A stretch of DNA of 64,000 nucleotides from Trochalopteron elliotii (GCA_024734555.1 JANPWX010000336.1:62001-126000), one strand, 5' to 3'. Positions 49,361-63,500 are shown, numbered from the stretch's first letter. The notes: generated by a model not told the origin, from the sequence alone. Translations and numbers: made by a program.

Positions 49361-51458
49361 TGAGCAGATGGGCACCACGAGGGTTTGGCTTTAACCTGAT
49401 GCAGCTGCTGACAGAGGGTAAGCCCAAGGAGAATGTTCTGAGTCCTGCTCCCCCCCAGCAGTATTTCCTCACCTGGGGTTAGACCCAGCCTGGATGGGGG
49501 ACAGGGGCTCTTCCTTGCTGTACCTTTTTGAGCTGCTGCATCTCACCTGTGTTGGGTGAACTATGTGGAGAGGTTAGTTCCCCATGACTCAGAGACCTTA
49601 GCAGTGCTTTTCCTCCCAAGTGCAACATAACTGTGCTGCTGTGCTGTTGAAGGTTTCCTTGCTGTTGTCGTGGGGTAGTGTGTCCCTGCGCAGCCATCCA
49701 TGTACAGTGTACTTTGTGCTGCCAGGTAGCATTAATTGGGCTAACACGTCCTTGTGTGCTGTATTCCTCAATCCAGGCCTTGCTGCTTGGTGTAACACTG
49801 TGCCCAGCTCCCTTTCTTCTGACCTTATGGTCCTGAGATGAGTTGTGATGTCCCTGCTTGAGGTGTGGCTTGCTGAAGTGAGTGACAGGTGCATTTTTGG
49901 GGCTCATCAGCACTTCTAGCACTGCAGGCTTGCATGTGTGTGACTTGGAACAGCACAGAGGAATGCAGTTGAGCTTGAAGCTCTTGCTGGCTTGTCAAGG
50001 TCTAAGTGCAGTGACACTGCCCCTTGCAGGAGCTGAATCCATCTGGGTGGGTTTAGGGGAAACTGCTGCTCTAAGAATTTACATATTGGTGACTGTGAAC
50101 ACCCTGAGAATACATTAGGCTGCTGCATTCATGCCTGTGACAGTTGTATTATATAAGGGATTCTGGTTGTCTGTCCATATGTCCATTCTTTTACAACCAA
50201 TAAAATTAGACCTCAAAGAAAAAAAGTAAATTATTTCACGATATGGTGAGAAACAAGCATAAAAGAGGGAATCGCAATTGTGTTTGCTTTCAGTTCTTTT
50301 TTCACTCAGCTGTTGCTTGTTTAATGAATTTCAACCATGTAAACATTGACTTGCATTCAAGGCAGGGAGATGGACTGCAGTTTTAGTATTCAGGGAGGCA
50401 GCTCTAGCATCAGCAAATAGTAATGTGGAGTCTTCTGCTTAAGGGCAAATTCACATCCCTGTATTATGGTCTTCCCTTCCATCTGCAGGTCAAAGCAGTA
50501 TTCACTGCCCTCCCTCCCTCAGGCACAGTTCAGTATTAGCTTCCAGCACAAAGCACAGCATCTCAGCTTCAGAGTTTTTCTTTGATTCTTCCTCACATTA
50601 GGTTTTATTTTCCTGATCACTTAAAGACAAAGATGGTTCTCCCAAATTATCCTGCCTGTTCTCTTCACCACCCTGCCAAGGAGTTATGTTTCAGTATATT
50701 ATTTTCTAATTGGATGTGGTCACCTAGGCTTGGATGCACCTCTTGCTGCCCAGATGAACCCAGAAATCCGGGCTGCAGCTGTCACTCAGGGCCCAAGTAA
50801 GAGACTCATGATTCATCCTTGGTAACCTGCCCATGCAGAGTAGGGAATGAAAGAAGGAAGTGGGCTTGAGAGGAAAGCTGCTCCTGTGTTCTTGTAATCC
50901 CAGTCCCTTTGGGCTGTTTGGGATTGGTGGGCCTGTTTATTTGGTATATACCTCCGAAAAGGGTATGCTGCGTTCTCTGAAAAAAAAAAATTAAAAGCTA
51001 TTAAAGCAGATCTGTTCAGAACACATATAGAGAGGAATTTTGTGTAGATGCAGCTCTGAGAGCACTGAGAAAATGGTGAGAAAGCAATCTCTAGTAGTGT
51101 TCCTGGCAGTCCTGTCACAGCCAGCCCCAGAAAAATCTGTCTCTGAAGTGACTTGCAATCAGTGGTTGAATAGATGTCTCCAAATCTTTCTACCTGTGGG
51201 AAAACTAAAGGGTGCAATATTTGCTGCTCCACAGCATTGTCTAAAAGACAAATCCTCACTAAATTTTGGCAATGTAAGTATCCTGGCTGTTGGTGGTGCC
51301 AACTGGACTGGTATCATATCTGTGGATTATGTGAATGAAAGTGATGTTTCACAGTCCTCCTTGAGGAGAACCTGAGCATGCCTGGTTGTCTGCTCCCTCC
51401 TCATTCCAGTGAGGATATGAAACCAGAATCTCTGACAGATGTTACAGCTGCTTGCATA

Positions 51459-51516
51459 CTACATGGCATCCTGCCTGAGGGCATCTCCTACATGGCATCC
51501 TGCCAGAAACATCTCC
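51459..51516. repeat. Short tandem duplication (about 29 bp x 2)
   Basis: The block CTACATGGCATCCTGCC is repeated at an offset of 29 bases, each copy followed by a diverged CATCTCC tail. It looks like a small local duplication. Confidence 0.8.
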
Positions 51517-53233
51517 TTCCTGAGAGGAGCTGTCTCCTGCTGGAGACCGTCCTTCACTGCCTGTGGGCATCCATCAGCTCTGTAAGCTCACCCACAGCGA
51601 CTCTCCATGCAGCAGGTGCCCCATGTGGGCAGTGTAGATGCAAGTGGCCTTTCCAAAATGGTAGTTTGCCATCTGCCCCTCCTCCACAGCCTCCTCTCAG
51701 GGTCAGGCTGACCTCACACAGCAGGCTCCATGCTGTGAACCAGATGGGCTTGGCACGGTGACCCCGTAATAGTAAACGTGAGGGTTGCTTGTTCTCCTTT
51801 GCAGTCGCATGCTGTATGTGAGGGAGTGCAGTGAGCAAGGGTAGAGTGTCCTTTGTAGCCTTGTCAGCTGGAAAAAGGAATTTGAGAGGCTGTGTGGAAG
51901 GGCTCCACAGAGCATGGTCATCCTCAAGGTGTCTGAGAATGTCCTGGAAAAATGTACTGGCTAAGTACTTGGGTGGTGGGAGGGGTTTCATCTGCTGAAA
52001 AATTGCCCAAGGGATGTCTCAGCAGAACTACTGCAATACAAGATCTTTTTAAGAGGTGTAATCCAAGTTGTGGCCTTTATCTCCCCATCTCTTCTTTGGG
52101 TTGTTTCTTTTTGGTATTGGCTTCTTTGTGTTCCTGTTTCAGACAGCACGGAGTAAAAGTGAGAAGCTTCCCAGCTCTATTCATTAGCCTCTCTTACACA
52201 TTACTTATTCAGCAGCAGCATAGCTAAAGATACTATATACTTAAGATTGATGTCCAAAGTGTCCTAGGACATATAAAAGATCAAAATCAAAGATGCCCTT
52301 TTCTTCATTTTAAATAACAATTTTGAATATCAGATGTTGTTTCTGCCATGGTGCTGTGTATAAACTAGACTTAGCTCTAGAAACTTTGCTATTCTTTAAT
52401 ATTAGAGCCACAGCTCTCCATATTCCATCTCAGTAAAAATGCAAACCTACATCAAGAAATTGAAGACTTAATGCTGTTCTGAAGCTAAGTAGCTTGGCTT
52501 TGGAAGGTGAGGCAAGTGTTATATCTCAGCATTATGAGTGGGATTTCTTGTTCTTTTAGAGGGATATCCAGGAGAAGGGAAAAAGCATCTTGCTTTACTG
52601 TATTTTTTTCCATTTTATGGCTGGCATTGATTCTTTTTCTTTTGTATGAAGAGATCAAAGGCTAAGTGTTGGCCACAGAATTTGACCTGTTCTAGTTGAT
52701 TCTATTGATAGCATTTCTGGGGAGCAGAGCTCACCTGTATCTCGCCTGTATTTATTGTGGCCAGGTTATTAAGCCAGACATTCAGTACAGAGAATTCTGA
52801 CTCCATGCACAAACACAGTGGGGGTTTGAGCTAGTGGTTCCCACTCATCTCTCAGAGCTGTAGTAGGTACTTCTGTGAAAACACTGCTCACAAGGTAAAA
52901 GAAACAAAATAAAGTAGGAAGGGAAAAGAACACAAAACTAGGAATCCTGTTACATGTATCTGCAGCTCACCTGCATCTCACATACTGTGTTATGTCCTGA
53001 TCTCATCTCAAACAAGACAGCAGAACCAGACGCAGGAGGTACAAGTCATAGGACTAATGAGGCCAAAAAAGAGATCATCAGCTGTGTGGAATGACTTAGA
53101 TGCTAGGACTAAGTAGCTAGGCCAGGACAATGAGCATCCCACACAGCCTGGGCTCTGGGAGGGTTTTCTCCAGGCTGCTGTGCCCGGTGCCTTGTGTTTT
53201 TATTTTACTGTATGGTATGTGAACCTGGGCAGA

Positions 53234-53322
53234 GCAATCTTTTGTACTACAATGATTTTTTACTACTACAGTCTTTTGTACTACAAAGCAATCTTTTGCT
53301 ACAAAGCAAAGCTTTGTAGCAA
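53234..53322. repeat. Short tandem repeat with perfect 12-bp inverted repeat
   Basis: The motif TCTTTTGTACTACAA occurs twice, followed by a related TCTTTTGCTACAAAGC. The last unit forms a perfect inverted repeat, TTGCTACAAAGC (53296-53307), AAA, GCTTTGTAGCAA (53311-53322), able to fold as a 12-bp hairpin with a 3-base loop. Confidence 0.85.
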
Positions 53323-53339
53323 CCTGTCTTCATGTCGGC

Positions 53340-53360
53340 ATCATCATCATCATCATCATC
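53340..53360. repeat. (TCA)n trinucleotide microsatellite
   Basis: About seven TCA units in an uninterrupted run, followed by CCCCATCCCGC. Confidence 0.95.
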
Positions 53361-54740
53361 CCCATCCCGCTTAAACTACAAACACATCCTTGGTGGGGAT
53401 GTGGCGGCTTTAGCCGATCTTTCGGCGCTCAGCCACTAGATGCCTCTGTCCCCCAAGGAAGGAGCCGGAGGAGCCGTCTGTGTCCGTGCCCTCAGCCTGG
53501 CACCCCGGGAAGGCAGTGCCCTGCTCAGTGGAGGACGGGAGGGGCTCGTTGCTGTGTAAGGAGTAGAGGGCAATGGTTCTGCACGTAGCAATCCTCTGTG
53601 ATATTTTATCATCTTCTTCTCCATAAGATATCGGTATCCCCCAAAGCAGTGGGAATCTACCCCATTTTACCAAATGGAAGAGAGGAGTTGGAGGCAGACC
53701 TAATTGAGAAGAGGTGATCAGGAAGGGCTGCATATGGTCAGGAGCAAACAAAGCCAGTCAGGAAACTGCTATAAGGCAGATAAAGAACTTTGCTTTGGTG
53801 ATGAGGTAATTTGGAAGACAGTAGGGACTGTTGGGACTGATACAATTTGATCCCTGGATAGGACTGACATCAAGTCAGATTTCTTTTGCTTTGCTATAAT
53901 GACTAAAACAGTTTTGCATAGGGCACTTTCATCCTGAAACCTGTCTAAATTTCATCAGGAGGGTTGGGTGTGATTCCCAATGTGTGGATATGACTGATTG
54001 CTCACCCTGACTCTGTGTGTGACATCTGTCTGAACCTCCATTCACCTTTGCACATGTACAGGATGATGTGGTAAATATGACTGTTGACTTGTTTGCTTGG
54101 CTGTGTGAACAGTTTGGGGTGGCAGTGACCATGGTCTCTGTGACACTGAGTAATGCAGTTAGGCTTTACAGGTGCTCTAAGGACTTTGAGGGGCACTGAG
54201 AGGACTTTATTTTTCATTTGGTACATTTTACCCCTTCTTTAAAATGGAACATGCTCTTGCCCAGAGTGTACAATTCCTTTTTGTGGAAAACTATTGAGTG
54301 TCATGTTTTTAAAGGACCTTCAATCCCAAGTGTCTATACTATCAACAATGGGGACACTCAGGCAGCATTGCAAAGTCTGTCCTGATCCAGCAATGATTTG
54401 GCACCTGTGCCAGTATCTTGATATTTATTATCCAGATCCACCTTTAGGGTAATAGTTTTGTCTAGATTTGTCTTGGTCAGTAAATATGTGCCATTAGGTC
54501 CTACGTTTGCCATCCTGGTAGGTTTGAGGTATCTGCTGTTTCTCAGAGATCCTGTGGTGGCAATTATCAGAAGATCATTCCTCCTGGATTTTCCATCGAG
54601 TTTGCTCACCTTGGTTCCTGTCCCTCGCTCTTGTTAGGCTTTGTCTGACTGTTTTGTTTCTGTGGCCCTTCCCATCACTGGAGAGGGAATTGGTCAGTGG
54701 CTCTGAAGAGGAATTTATTCAGAGTTTCTCATCTCCTTCA

Positions 54741-54888
54741 GGGAAATTACAGAATAAGCTGAGCTGGGAGAGACCCACAAGGATCATCGAGTCCCACTCG
54801 CAGAGAGCCGCACCCGTGTGCCTGAGGGTATTGTCCAGACACTTCTTTAGCTCTGTCAGGCTTGGTGCCCTAACCAGCATTTTCAGCC
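54741..54888 (-). mobile_element. CR1 LINE fragment, 3' end, minus orientation
   Basis: The plus strand reads GGGAGAGACCCACAAGGATC then ATCGAGTCCCACTC, the reverse complement of the CR1 3' terminal block (the same block seen at 12530-12590 in plus orientation). It continues into GTCCAGACACTTCTTTAGCT and CAGGCTTGGTGCCCTAACCA. It is 5'-truncated and non-coding. Confidence 0.85.
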
Positions 54889-57800
54889 TTTAGATCCCAA
54901 AGGGAAGGCAGCTGGTGAGGAAGGAGAGATTCTCATTCTGATGCAAAGCCACTCACAGCAGGTGATCTCCAGTCTCCCAGTTCTCAGAGATTGGTTGTGA
55001 TAAAATCTGTGGCTCAATTTCAGCCCAAAGTGTTTCCTTGCAGCCAGTATCCTGGAAGTCTTCCTGGAGCTTACAAATCCCCTTGCAACCACTCTCCCCT
55101 CAGTGAGTCACACACCTACAAGACACAGGTATGTATTCATTAGCATCATCCAACACAGCCCCTGTGCTACTAATAGCTGTAATTAACAGTGTCAGTGCAC
55201 AGATGCCCTTCAACATCTAAATAAACTACTTTAAATCCTGCCCCCATAAATGTCTGATGCCACATAATCAGTCCAATTTCTTATAGGTTCCTGTCTCTTG
55301 CAGAACACTCCAGAGGCTGTAAACTTATGCTGAACTCTCTCCTGGTTCAGATGTTCAGCTCTTTGCAAAGATTTTGGGTGTATGCAATGCCCCAGATGCA
55401 TTTGGTTGCTTCTTGGAGTGAAGTTGGGTTTGGAGTTACCTTGAATGCAGAGGATGGCTCAGACTGTCCTTTCTGGCACAGGTTTAATTGTGCTGACAGT
55501 TTTATGACTGAGCAGGGACTGGAGTGTTAATAGTTATTAACATATGAAAGCTGGAAGTGGTAGTAAAGAACCTTTGAAGCTCGTGGGTATCTCAACAGGC
55601 AGGTGTGGTGAAGGTCCTTTTCCTCAGGCGTGGTGCTGGATTTGGTGGTGCTGTGTGCTCCCTGCAGGTTTAGGCACAGCACAAAAAGAAAATGGATCAG
55701 CAGAGCTTTTCCCAGATGATCCTCAGAGAGCTCTGTTGAGACTGGACTTCACTGACCCTGTCAAAAGAACTGCCCCTGAATAAAACAGTGCAGAAAGGCA
55801 GGCTTGGCTTGGATATGCACCTGAGAAGATTATTTTGTACCTCACATGTGCCCCTAAACCCACAGGATTAATTTTTCTCTTAAAAACATGAGCTGCTGTG
55901 CCAAGGCTTTTGAAAGGAGGGCTCATCCCAACTGGCACAGGGCCAGCACAGCTGCCTGTCACTCAGCCACAAGCCACACTGGCCCTGCCAGGACACAGCA
56001 TCACTCTTTCTTCTCTGGGAGGTGACATCTGTTGGTGGGTCACTGCCTGGAGCACAGGAACAGAGCTTGCTGTGTGTCAGACAGCTTCCTGCTCTTCTTG
56101 CATTTGAGGTATTTTGCCCTGGTTTTGGTTTCACAAGGGCTTTTTAAAGCTTAGCCTTTAGGGATTGAAAATATTTTTCCAACTCATAATGTTGCTCAAA
56201 GCAAAGGGGCAATTTCTTCACTACATTCTCAGCCTCATGGCTTCCTACCTTCCATGTGCATTATTATAGGCACATGAAGGGGGTGATAAGGGAATGCACA
56301 ACACAATAGCATTTCCAGTGTGGTGAGCTGGAAAGCTGACAACTGTCAAAACATAAAGAGTTTATCATTCCTTATTTTTCTTGGATGATTTTTAGTTATT
56401 ATTTATTTGCCCTTTGGAGAAACCTAAAAGGGGTGCATTATGACTTTTCCTGGGGGATGCAAGCAATGAAAAGATGAAATTTAACCTCAGTTCCCCACAT
56501 GATCCTTTGCAAATTTGGAAAGATAATATGTTAGCTGACTGGCAGTATGGATGGAAATGTTGTTAGGGACCTTTACTAGAGAGGATTGTGGCTGATGCTA
56601 TTAAAATGGGTGCTGTACCAACAAAAGGAACATCATAGCTTGAAACAGATTTATTTGTGTCTTTAGCTGCATCTCTTGGAACCCATTTCCCTGGAAAAAA
56701 GGCAGAACTGGCAAGAGAAGGCAGCCTGAATTGCCCCAGCTGAAGCTGTCTGTGCTCATGGCTTAACTGGGCTAATGCTTAAACATAGGTCTCCATATTT
56801 CTTCCACAACATTCTGCCTTTATTTGTCCCTCTGGGTTCTTGCTACTGAAGCAGCAGCCTTTCCTGCTTCTCCCACCCAGTCACTAACTCTTCTTGTGCC
56901 TGTAAAATTACTGCCCATCTGTTGCAGGAAGCTGATAATGAGAGGATGGCAGTAAACAGAAAACTGGAAGCATTCACAATGTGTCAACACTGGTGTTCTA
57001 CCTGCTGGATTGCACAGGTAAATGCATTAGGATCAGAATCTGATGAAAAAACCTGTATTGGCCAGGGTAAAGTAATGTGGTAATGGTCAGGAGAGGAGGA
57101 GGGCGAGGGCAAAACCAGAAATTTGTATGGATAAAGGCTTTAAGCTCCACAGGAATCAACAGAATAAAAAGTTGGAGTCTTTTTCAAAGTCTCTTCCAAA
57201 GTCATGGCTCGAGACCAATTTCTTCTGCTGTTGATGCTGGAAATCAGACCCAAGCTGCCCAAAATGAGCATCTAAACTCTTCAAAGCACACTCCTGAGTG
57301 TGCCACAGCTGCAGGGGATTGTTGGGGCAGAAGGGAAGGAGAGAGAGAATTCAGCTCTCTGGAAATGCTAACATTAAATGTGATTGCAGGAGTGTGTGAC
57401 TGGCTGACGCTCTGGCTGGAAGAGGAAAGAGGTCACACTTGTATTTTTGGGGTCTGTGTCCCTACAATGTTTCCATTCACCCTTCTCACCAGCTGATATT
57501 TGCTTTCCACTATACCAGTATTCTGTATTTTTCAAGCCATATTTCCTACCTCAAGTCAGAAATTACAAAATTAAGCTCTTCTTGACCATGAATGGTCTAT
57601 ATAAATCAACTCCTCATCTTTGCTATGGTCTTCTAAGCACATGCTGTTGCTGAGATCTCTGTGACCACAGCAAGGAAAGGAAAACTACCCAGCAGCACTC
57701 AGCTCTTGTGGATTTTTGTCAGGTTTTTTGTCACACCCATTGGACTGGATATGGTAGTTTATGGTTGCTTTGGTTACAGTGGATTGTAGGGTGATGGAAT

Positions 57801-58811
57801 CCATAGGAAATATAAAGAAATGAATTGATTTTTGTTTGTTTATGGCAGTGGATAAAGATGGAAAAGTGAGTATTTAAATTACTTTAATCAGTACAGGAAA
57901 GTGAACAAGCTACCTTTGGACTGCCCTGCTTTACAATTTGATTTCTTGTTATACTAAAATCTGATATAATTATAACCACATCTGCTCACGAAGTAAACTG
58001 TCTGAAAACTAAACCCTGTGTTTACAGCTCTTAGTCTAAGTAGGCTTAAAACCCTCACATATATTAGATATATTCAGGCCCCAGCTTTGACTGTTGTGGG
58101 GCTAAGTCAAATCCACAGATGTGCGTGGTTTGGGGTTTTTTTTCTGATAGTACTGTACCATGTTGACACTCCTGACTCTGGCAGTGTAAGGAACTTGATC
58201 CAGGAAGTTCAGAGTGCATTGTCAGAGCATTACCCAGACAGGCCTTTTTGGTGTCTCCAGCTCTGGGGTTAGTTCCTGTGCCCTTTGAGGCAGAGGTCTG
58301 CCTGCTTAGAGGAAGAAGGAAAAGCATCTTGCATTCCCTTGTCCTTTTCAGTGTGAACTGGAGCTCCCTGGTTTTCCTCAGTGATCACCTGCTTTGTCTT
58401 TCCTGAAGCTGAAAGAGACAAAACTGTTCAGTATTTGAGATCCTGTCTTCTTCAAATGAACAAAGAATTAGGACCTGCTGCCTTGGGATGTAGAGTGATT
58501 CCATGATCCCATGGGTTGGTTGATTTAAATCTTGCTGAACATTTTTAGGTGTCACAGTGAAATGAGTGGCAGGAACAATACAGTGCAGAATTTCTTCAGG
58601 GGAAAGACAGCCTAACTGCAGCTAAAGCCTCAGCTCTGGTCCCACTCACATGTCAGCCAGGGCTTTGTGCCCTCTTTTAAGATGTGCAATGAGAGCCCTC
58701 ACTCAAAAGCACAAATTCTCTTTGAGCCAGCAGGTCATTGTGGGGAGGAGACTGTTCCTAGGGATTTTGTTAAGGAAAATGCTGTGTTTGTTAAAGTACA
58801 GCAGTATGTAT

Positions 58812-59485
58812 TAACCCCATGCACCTCTACAGGCTGGAAAGCAGCTCTGTGGAGAAGGACCTGAATGTCCTGGTGAATGTCAAGGTGTCCATGAGACAGC
58901 AGTGTGGCCAAGGAGGCCTCAGGAATCCTGTCATGCATTAGGAAGAGCATTGCCAGCAGGTTGAGAGAGGTGATCCTGCCCTTCTACTCAGCTCTAGTGA
59001 GGCACATCTGGAGAGTCCAGTTCTCAATTCCTTGGTACAAGAGGGAGAGGGAACTCCTGGAGTGGGTCCAGTGGAGGCTGCAGAGATGAAGAAGGGCCTG
59101 GAGCATCTCCTGGACAAGGAAAGGCTGAGGGAACTGGGGATGTTCAACCTCAAGAGGAGCCCCAGCTGAGAAGGGCCTCATCCCTGTGTGTCCCTGTGTG
59201 CAGGGAGGGTCAGAGCAGGGCCCAGGCTTTGCCCTGTGGGGCCCAGCAATGGCACACGAGGAATGGGCAGGGACTGATGTTCAGGGAGTTCCACCTGGAC
59301 AGGAGGAAGGACTTTTCAAACAGACACCAGAGAGGGTGTGGAGTCTCCCTCACTGGAGATATTCCAGATGCATCTGGACACAATCCTGTGCCATGTGCTT
59401 TGGGTTGACCCAGCTTGTACAGGAAAGTTGGACCAGATGAGCCAGTGTGGTCCCTTCCAGCCTGACCCATCCTAGGATTGTGTGT
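58812..59485 (+). mobile_element. CR1 LINE fragment with ORF2 C-terminal remnant, plus orientation
   Basis: The longest CR1 copy here, about 670 bases. A plus-strand frame at 58904-59089 still reads IRKSIASRLREVILPFYSAL then VRHIW, the recognisable C-terminal part of the CR1 reverse-transcriptase ORF2. Further on come AAGGAAAGGCTGAGGGAACT, GAGTTCCACCTGGACAGGAG, GGTGTGGAGTCTCC and the terminal CCCTTCCAGCCTGACCCATC with TAGGATTGTGTG. Frameshifts and internal deletions make it a dead copy. Confidence 0.9.
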
Positions 59486-60250
59486 ATTGATGGATATAAA
59501 ACTTTATCCAGTGTCTGTCCTCCCCATGGAGCATGATAAAGCTCCCTTGCTATTACAGCAATGCTATCTGGATAGACAGTGCTGGAGTTCTGGGCTTGAA
59601 GTCCTGAATGCTCACCTGACAGCATCAATTACTTCTTCAAACCTCATTGCTCTCCAGCCCTAAAAAATGTTTTTAATCAGCCAAAATCATATCCCTTCCC
59701 AAATGGCATTACAGATCCATATAGCAAGACTTTGCTATGCTGTTTGAAGAGAGATCTGCATCCTCATGTGTGTATCTGCCTAAAGCATATCTATGTGTAA
59801 ATTAAAGAAAATGCTTCAGTGCATAGCCCTGTGTGCATAGCCCAGTCAAAGATTTTTATCTTTATCTTTTCTCCCCAGGGTATCCACAGGAAGAAAAAAA
59901 AACGTAGGAGAGAGGAAAAGACTAAGACAAACAAATTTTGCAAATCCTTCCAATCTGGAGCACCAGGCATGAAGCAACAAGGAAAATGCTGATTGATCAC
60001 AGATGCTGTATATAAGGTGAGAGGCCAAGGCCACATTAAGTAACTCCTATGAAATGTTAACTCTCTCTCCCACCAAAACCAGGGACAGCTAGCACTGCCC
60101 AGGTGCTAAAGGGTAAGAAACTGGACTGGAGAGATATGATGTGTATATCCTTTCCAAAGGGTAAATATATTTATACTGGAGGGATGATTAATTCACTTTT
60201 ATTCTCAGGAAATTAGGGAAGAAGCTTTCTGTAGAAAACTTTCTGTTTGT

Positions 60251-60500
60251 TACAGCATACTTCAGTTGGAAGGGACCTACAAGGATCAGCCAGTCCAACT
60301 GCCTGATCACTGCAGGGCTGGCCAAAAGTTACAGTGTGATATTAAGAGCATTGTCCAAGTGCCTTTTAAACACTGACAGACTTGGGGCATCAACCACCTC
60401 TGGGAAGCCTGTTCCAGTGTTTGACCACCCTCTCAGTAAAGAAAGGCTTTCTTAATGTCAAGTGTGAACCTCCCCAGATGCAGCTTTGAGCCTGTCCTGT
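60251..60500 (-). mobile_element. CR1 LINE fragment, 3' end, minus orientation
   Basis: The plus strand begins CAGTTGGAAGGGACCTACAA then GGATCAGCCAGTCCAACTG, the reverse complement of a CR1 3' end, and continues through GGCATCAACCACCTCTGGGA, GCCTGTTCCAGTGTTTGACC and ACCCTCTCAGTAAAGAA. The right limit is uncertain by some tens of bases. Confidence 0.85.
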
Positions 60501-63500
60501 CACTGGGTATGACATTTGTTGTGGTAAAAGAGATGTTAGGGCCTGTTACTAAGAGAGTATTTCTTGCTCAGATAAGGCTGGGAGAGGACACTGCCCAGAT
60601 CCTTGATAAGCTGATAATCATCGAGGATGATCGTGTGTCACACCAGTTCAGTGGAGCTGCCTTTTTTCCTTAAAATGAGGGCAGCTTTAGGCCTGACCCA
60701 CTCATGTGCTGGGAACAAGTAGCCTGTTTTATCTGGGTTTTGTTGTAGTCCAGGCAACAGGTAGCTGTCCTGCCAGTGGCAGTTCCTGTGAATCACACTT
60801 CAGAATGCCTGGCTGTGAGTAGCTTTTGTTCTAGGAAATATAAATGTCTATAACACACGTTTCTGTTGTGGTGCTTATCTCTTCTGATGGATGCTTTCTC
60901 TCTCTACTTATTTCCTTATTTCCCTTCTGGGTTGCCCTGGTCATAGTGCCAAGATCACAGATCACAGGGTTGTGTGTGATGGGTCTGGCCAAAATCCTCT
61001 GTGCATGCCCACCAAGAAGGCTGGACCTAGTGGTCTGTTCCAGGTCAAAATGTCCATGAAAATGATTCAGTCAGAGAATTTTTGATTTTAGTGAAATTAC
61101 ATATACCTGGGGAAAGGATGATGACCAAGTCAAAGAGAAAAGACAAAACTGCCCAATGAACACTGCATGTGCCTGTGCAAATGCACATATACAGTTATAT
61201 GCAGAAATTAGCAGCCTGGGGACAGTGTATGTTGTAGCCTTCATCCTAGATAAAAGCCTATCCATTTATAATATAATCAATGGCTAGTCAATTTTGTTTT
61301 TCTTTGATACACTAGGTTATGATAACTTATCACATATTCGCCCATGACAGGGCTGCTACAGAAGGAAGCAAGAGTAACAGGAATATTGACCAAATGTAGC
61401 TAATCTTGCATTGTAAGATCATGTTGTTTTTAGACTCTGTAAAGAATGTGCACCATGGGGGAGACTGGATTTGTGCAGGCCTTTTTGTAAAGCCACTTTG
61501 GCCTTTTTAATGATCCCCAGTAACAAGCCAGTGAAATGTATGAGCCTCTGGAATCACAGGAGAAAAAGGATGACTGCCAATCCTGCCCCCATTTGTAAAA
61601 ATGTTAGGGAATGAGAAATATTGCTCCCTCCAAACATCTTCCAGTAAATGGAGTTCAGGCTCCAGCCTGAAGTCAGACAGTGCAGACACCCTGTGGGTAT
61701 CTCTGAGATTCCTGGGGCCAGTGTCCCTTGGTTGCATCACCATGGAAATGGGAGCTGTGTCCGAGGCGTGGTGCTCGCTGTGGCTCTGGGAGCAAACTGC
61801 GCTTTGGGTTATCCTTATCACCCTCTGCCAGCTCGGGACTTTGGCTGACTAAGGACTTGCTGAAAGTGACCTGTTGGAGTCATGGCAGTCTTTTCCAGAC
61901 ACTGCAAGGGTTTTCTCTGTTTCTTCCACGTCAGCTGGTCTAAGAGGAGCTGCTAATCTCAGCAGCAATGAAATTTGACCCGTTTTCAAGGTGTTGAGTC
62001 TTTTTCTCTCGCTGAAGATAAGAGCCTTATCTTTGTCAAGTTTGGGTGAAGCGTGGGCTCTGTATCCCAGACACAGGAGTGTACCCTGGGCTGTTCAAGC
62101 CTTAATAAAAAGTGTAATCTCCTTGAAAATAGATTTTCTCTAATGTGGGAATAGTTATTGTCAAGCATTTTCTAAACTTCTTTTACTCATCAAAAGGCTG
62201 TCTTGATTTTTTGCTTAAAGACAAAATTTGGAAAAGAAGGGAGGGGCCAAGTTAGGCAATTCAGAATTAGCAAGAAATTTGCTATTTTTTTAGAAAGCTC
62301 TTTCACATGGTGCTGGTTTGAGATTTTCAATGATCTTGTTATATTATTTTTCCTTACAGAATGAGAAGTCTTTATTAGCTTTTAAAACTATCATCATATA
62401 TATAGAATGTTAATTGAAACTGTCACAGGGCCTGCTGAGTGATTGTGAACACTTTTGTATCCTGAATTCCTGTGGGATTTGCTACCACCCCTGGATACTT
62501 TGGTTGTTTTGAGGCATGTTTCTTTCATTTTATGAAACTGAATAGGGCATGAGGGTCTGCTTCCTGAGCAAACTATTCACCTCACAGAACTGAATTGCTC
62601 TTAGCTGTCAGCTAGACTGAACTAATGTTTTTGAAGGAAAATGACACGGCATCTCAGTTTGATTCTGATGCTTTTTGACATTTCAATTAAAATATCGAAA
62701 CTCTTCACTTACTGTGCTGAAATTTGCTTGTAGATTTGTGTTTAAAAAAAACAAACAGAAGAATTTTTTTTTAATTTAAAAAAGGAAAAATAGTATCTCT
62801 AAAAATAGAAGAGGAAAATTAGTGTCTCTAAAAAGAAGTGTTCTGTAGTAGTGAAAATAACTACTTGCAGTACTTAATAAAACCAGATTTTGAGCAACTC
62901 AATTTTAAACCTTTCTTTATAGGTTTTTGTTTGTTTGGACTCCCAAATAAACAGTGACATCCAATCAGAATTAGGAAGATGTTTCGAGTTACAGGTACCC
63001 TGTTTTCCATCCCTAACCATGAATGTATCCATGTTTTCTTCAGACTGGGCCTTTGTCAGCCAAAGATCATGAGGACAGCTTGAATTTTGTTTCTCACCCC
63101 TTCACCAACATGCAGTTTGCATGTCCTGTTCTAAGCACCTTGTGTTTTTGATAAATTTACATTGGCTCAGGGCTCAGGTTTGTGTGTTCTCTTTTATCCA
63201 GAAACACTTGTTTTCTGCAAATGAGAACTGCAAGGTTGGGACTTAGGAATGAGGTTTAAATTGTGCTGTTAAAAACTGGTTTCATACTGGTTTTCATATA
63301 GATTATTGCCTTCTGCAGGAAATAGTTAAGGGTTTTTAGGATTCTTGCTATTTCTAGAGATGGGGGGCAGTGACAAACTGAACTTTTGGAGACTGGAGGG
63401 AGGCTTCTGTCCTGTGAGGTGTGCTCAAGGGAAAGCAGCTCTCAGGATCCATGGAGTGTGGTGAGCTGGGAAACTGTTACTCATGCAGAGAAACTGTGGA

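Noticed and set aside
51040..51375. Plus-strand open frame of 111 codons with a hydrophobic start and NxS/T sequons
   Set aside because: It looks superficially like a secreted protein but has no family resemblance, no splice context and no CpG or TATA promoter. Retained only as intergenic sequence.
61735..61850. RFX/X-box-like sequence around CATCACCATGGAAATGG
   Set aside because: Only about 10 of 14 positions agree with the X-box palindrome; not above chance in a window of this size.
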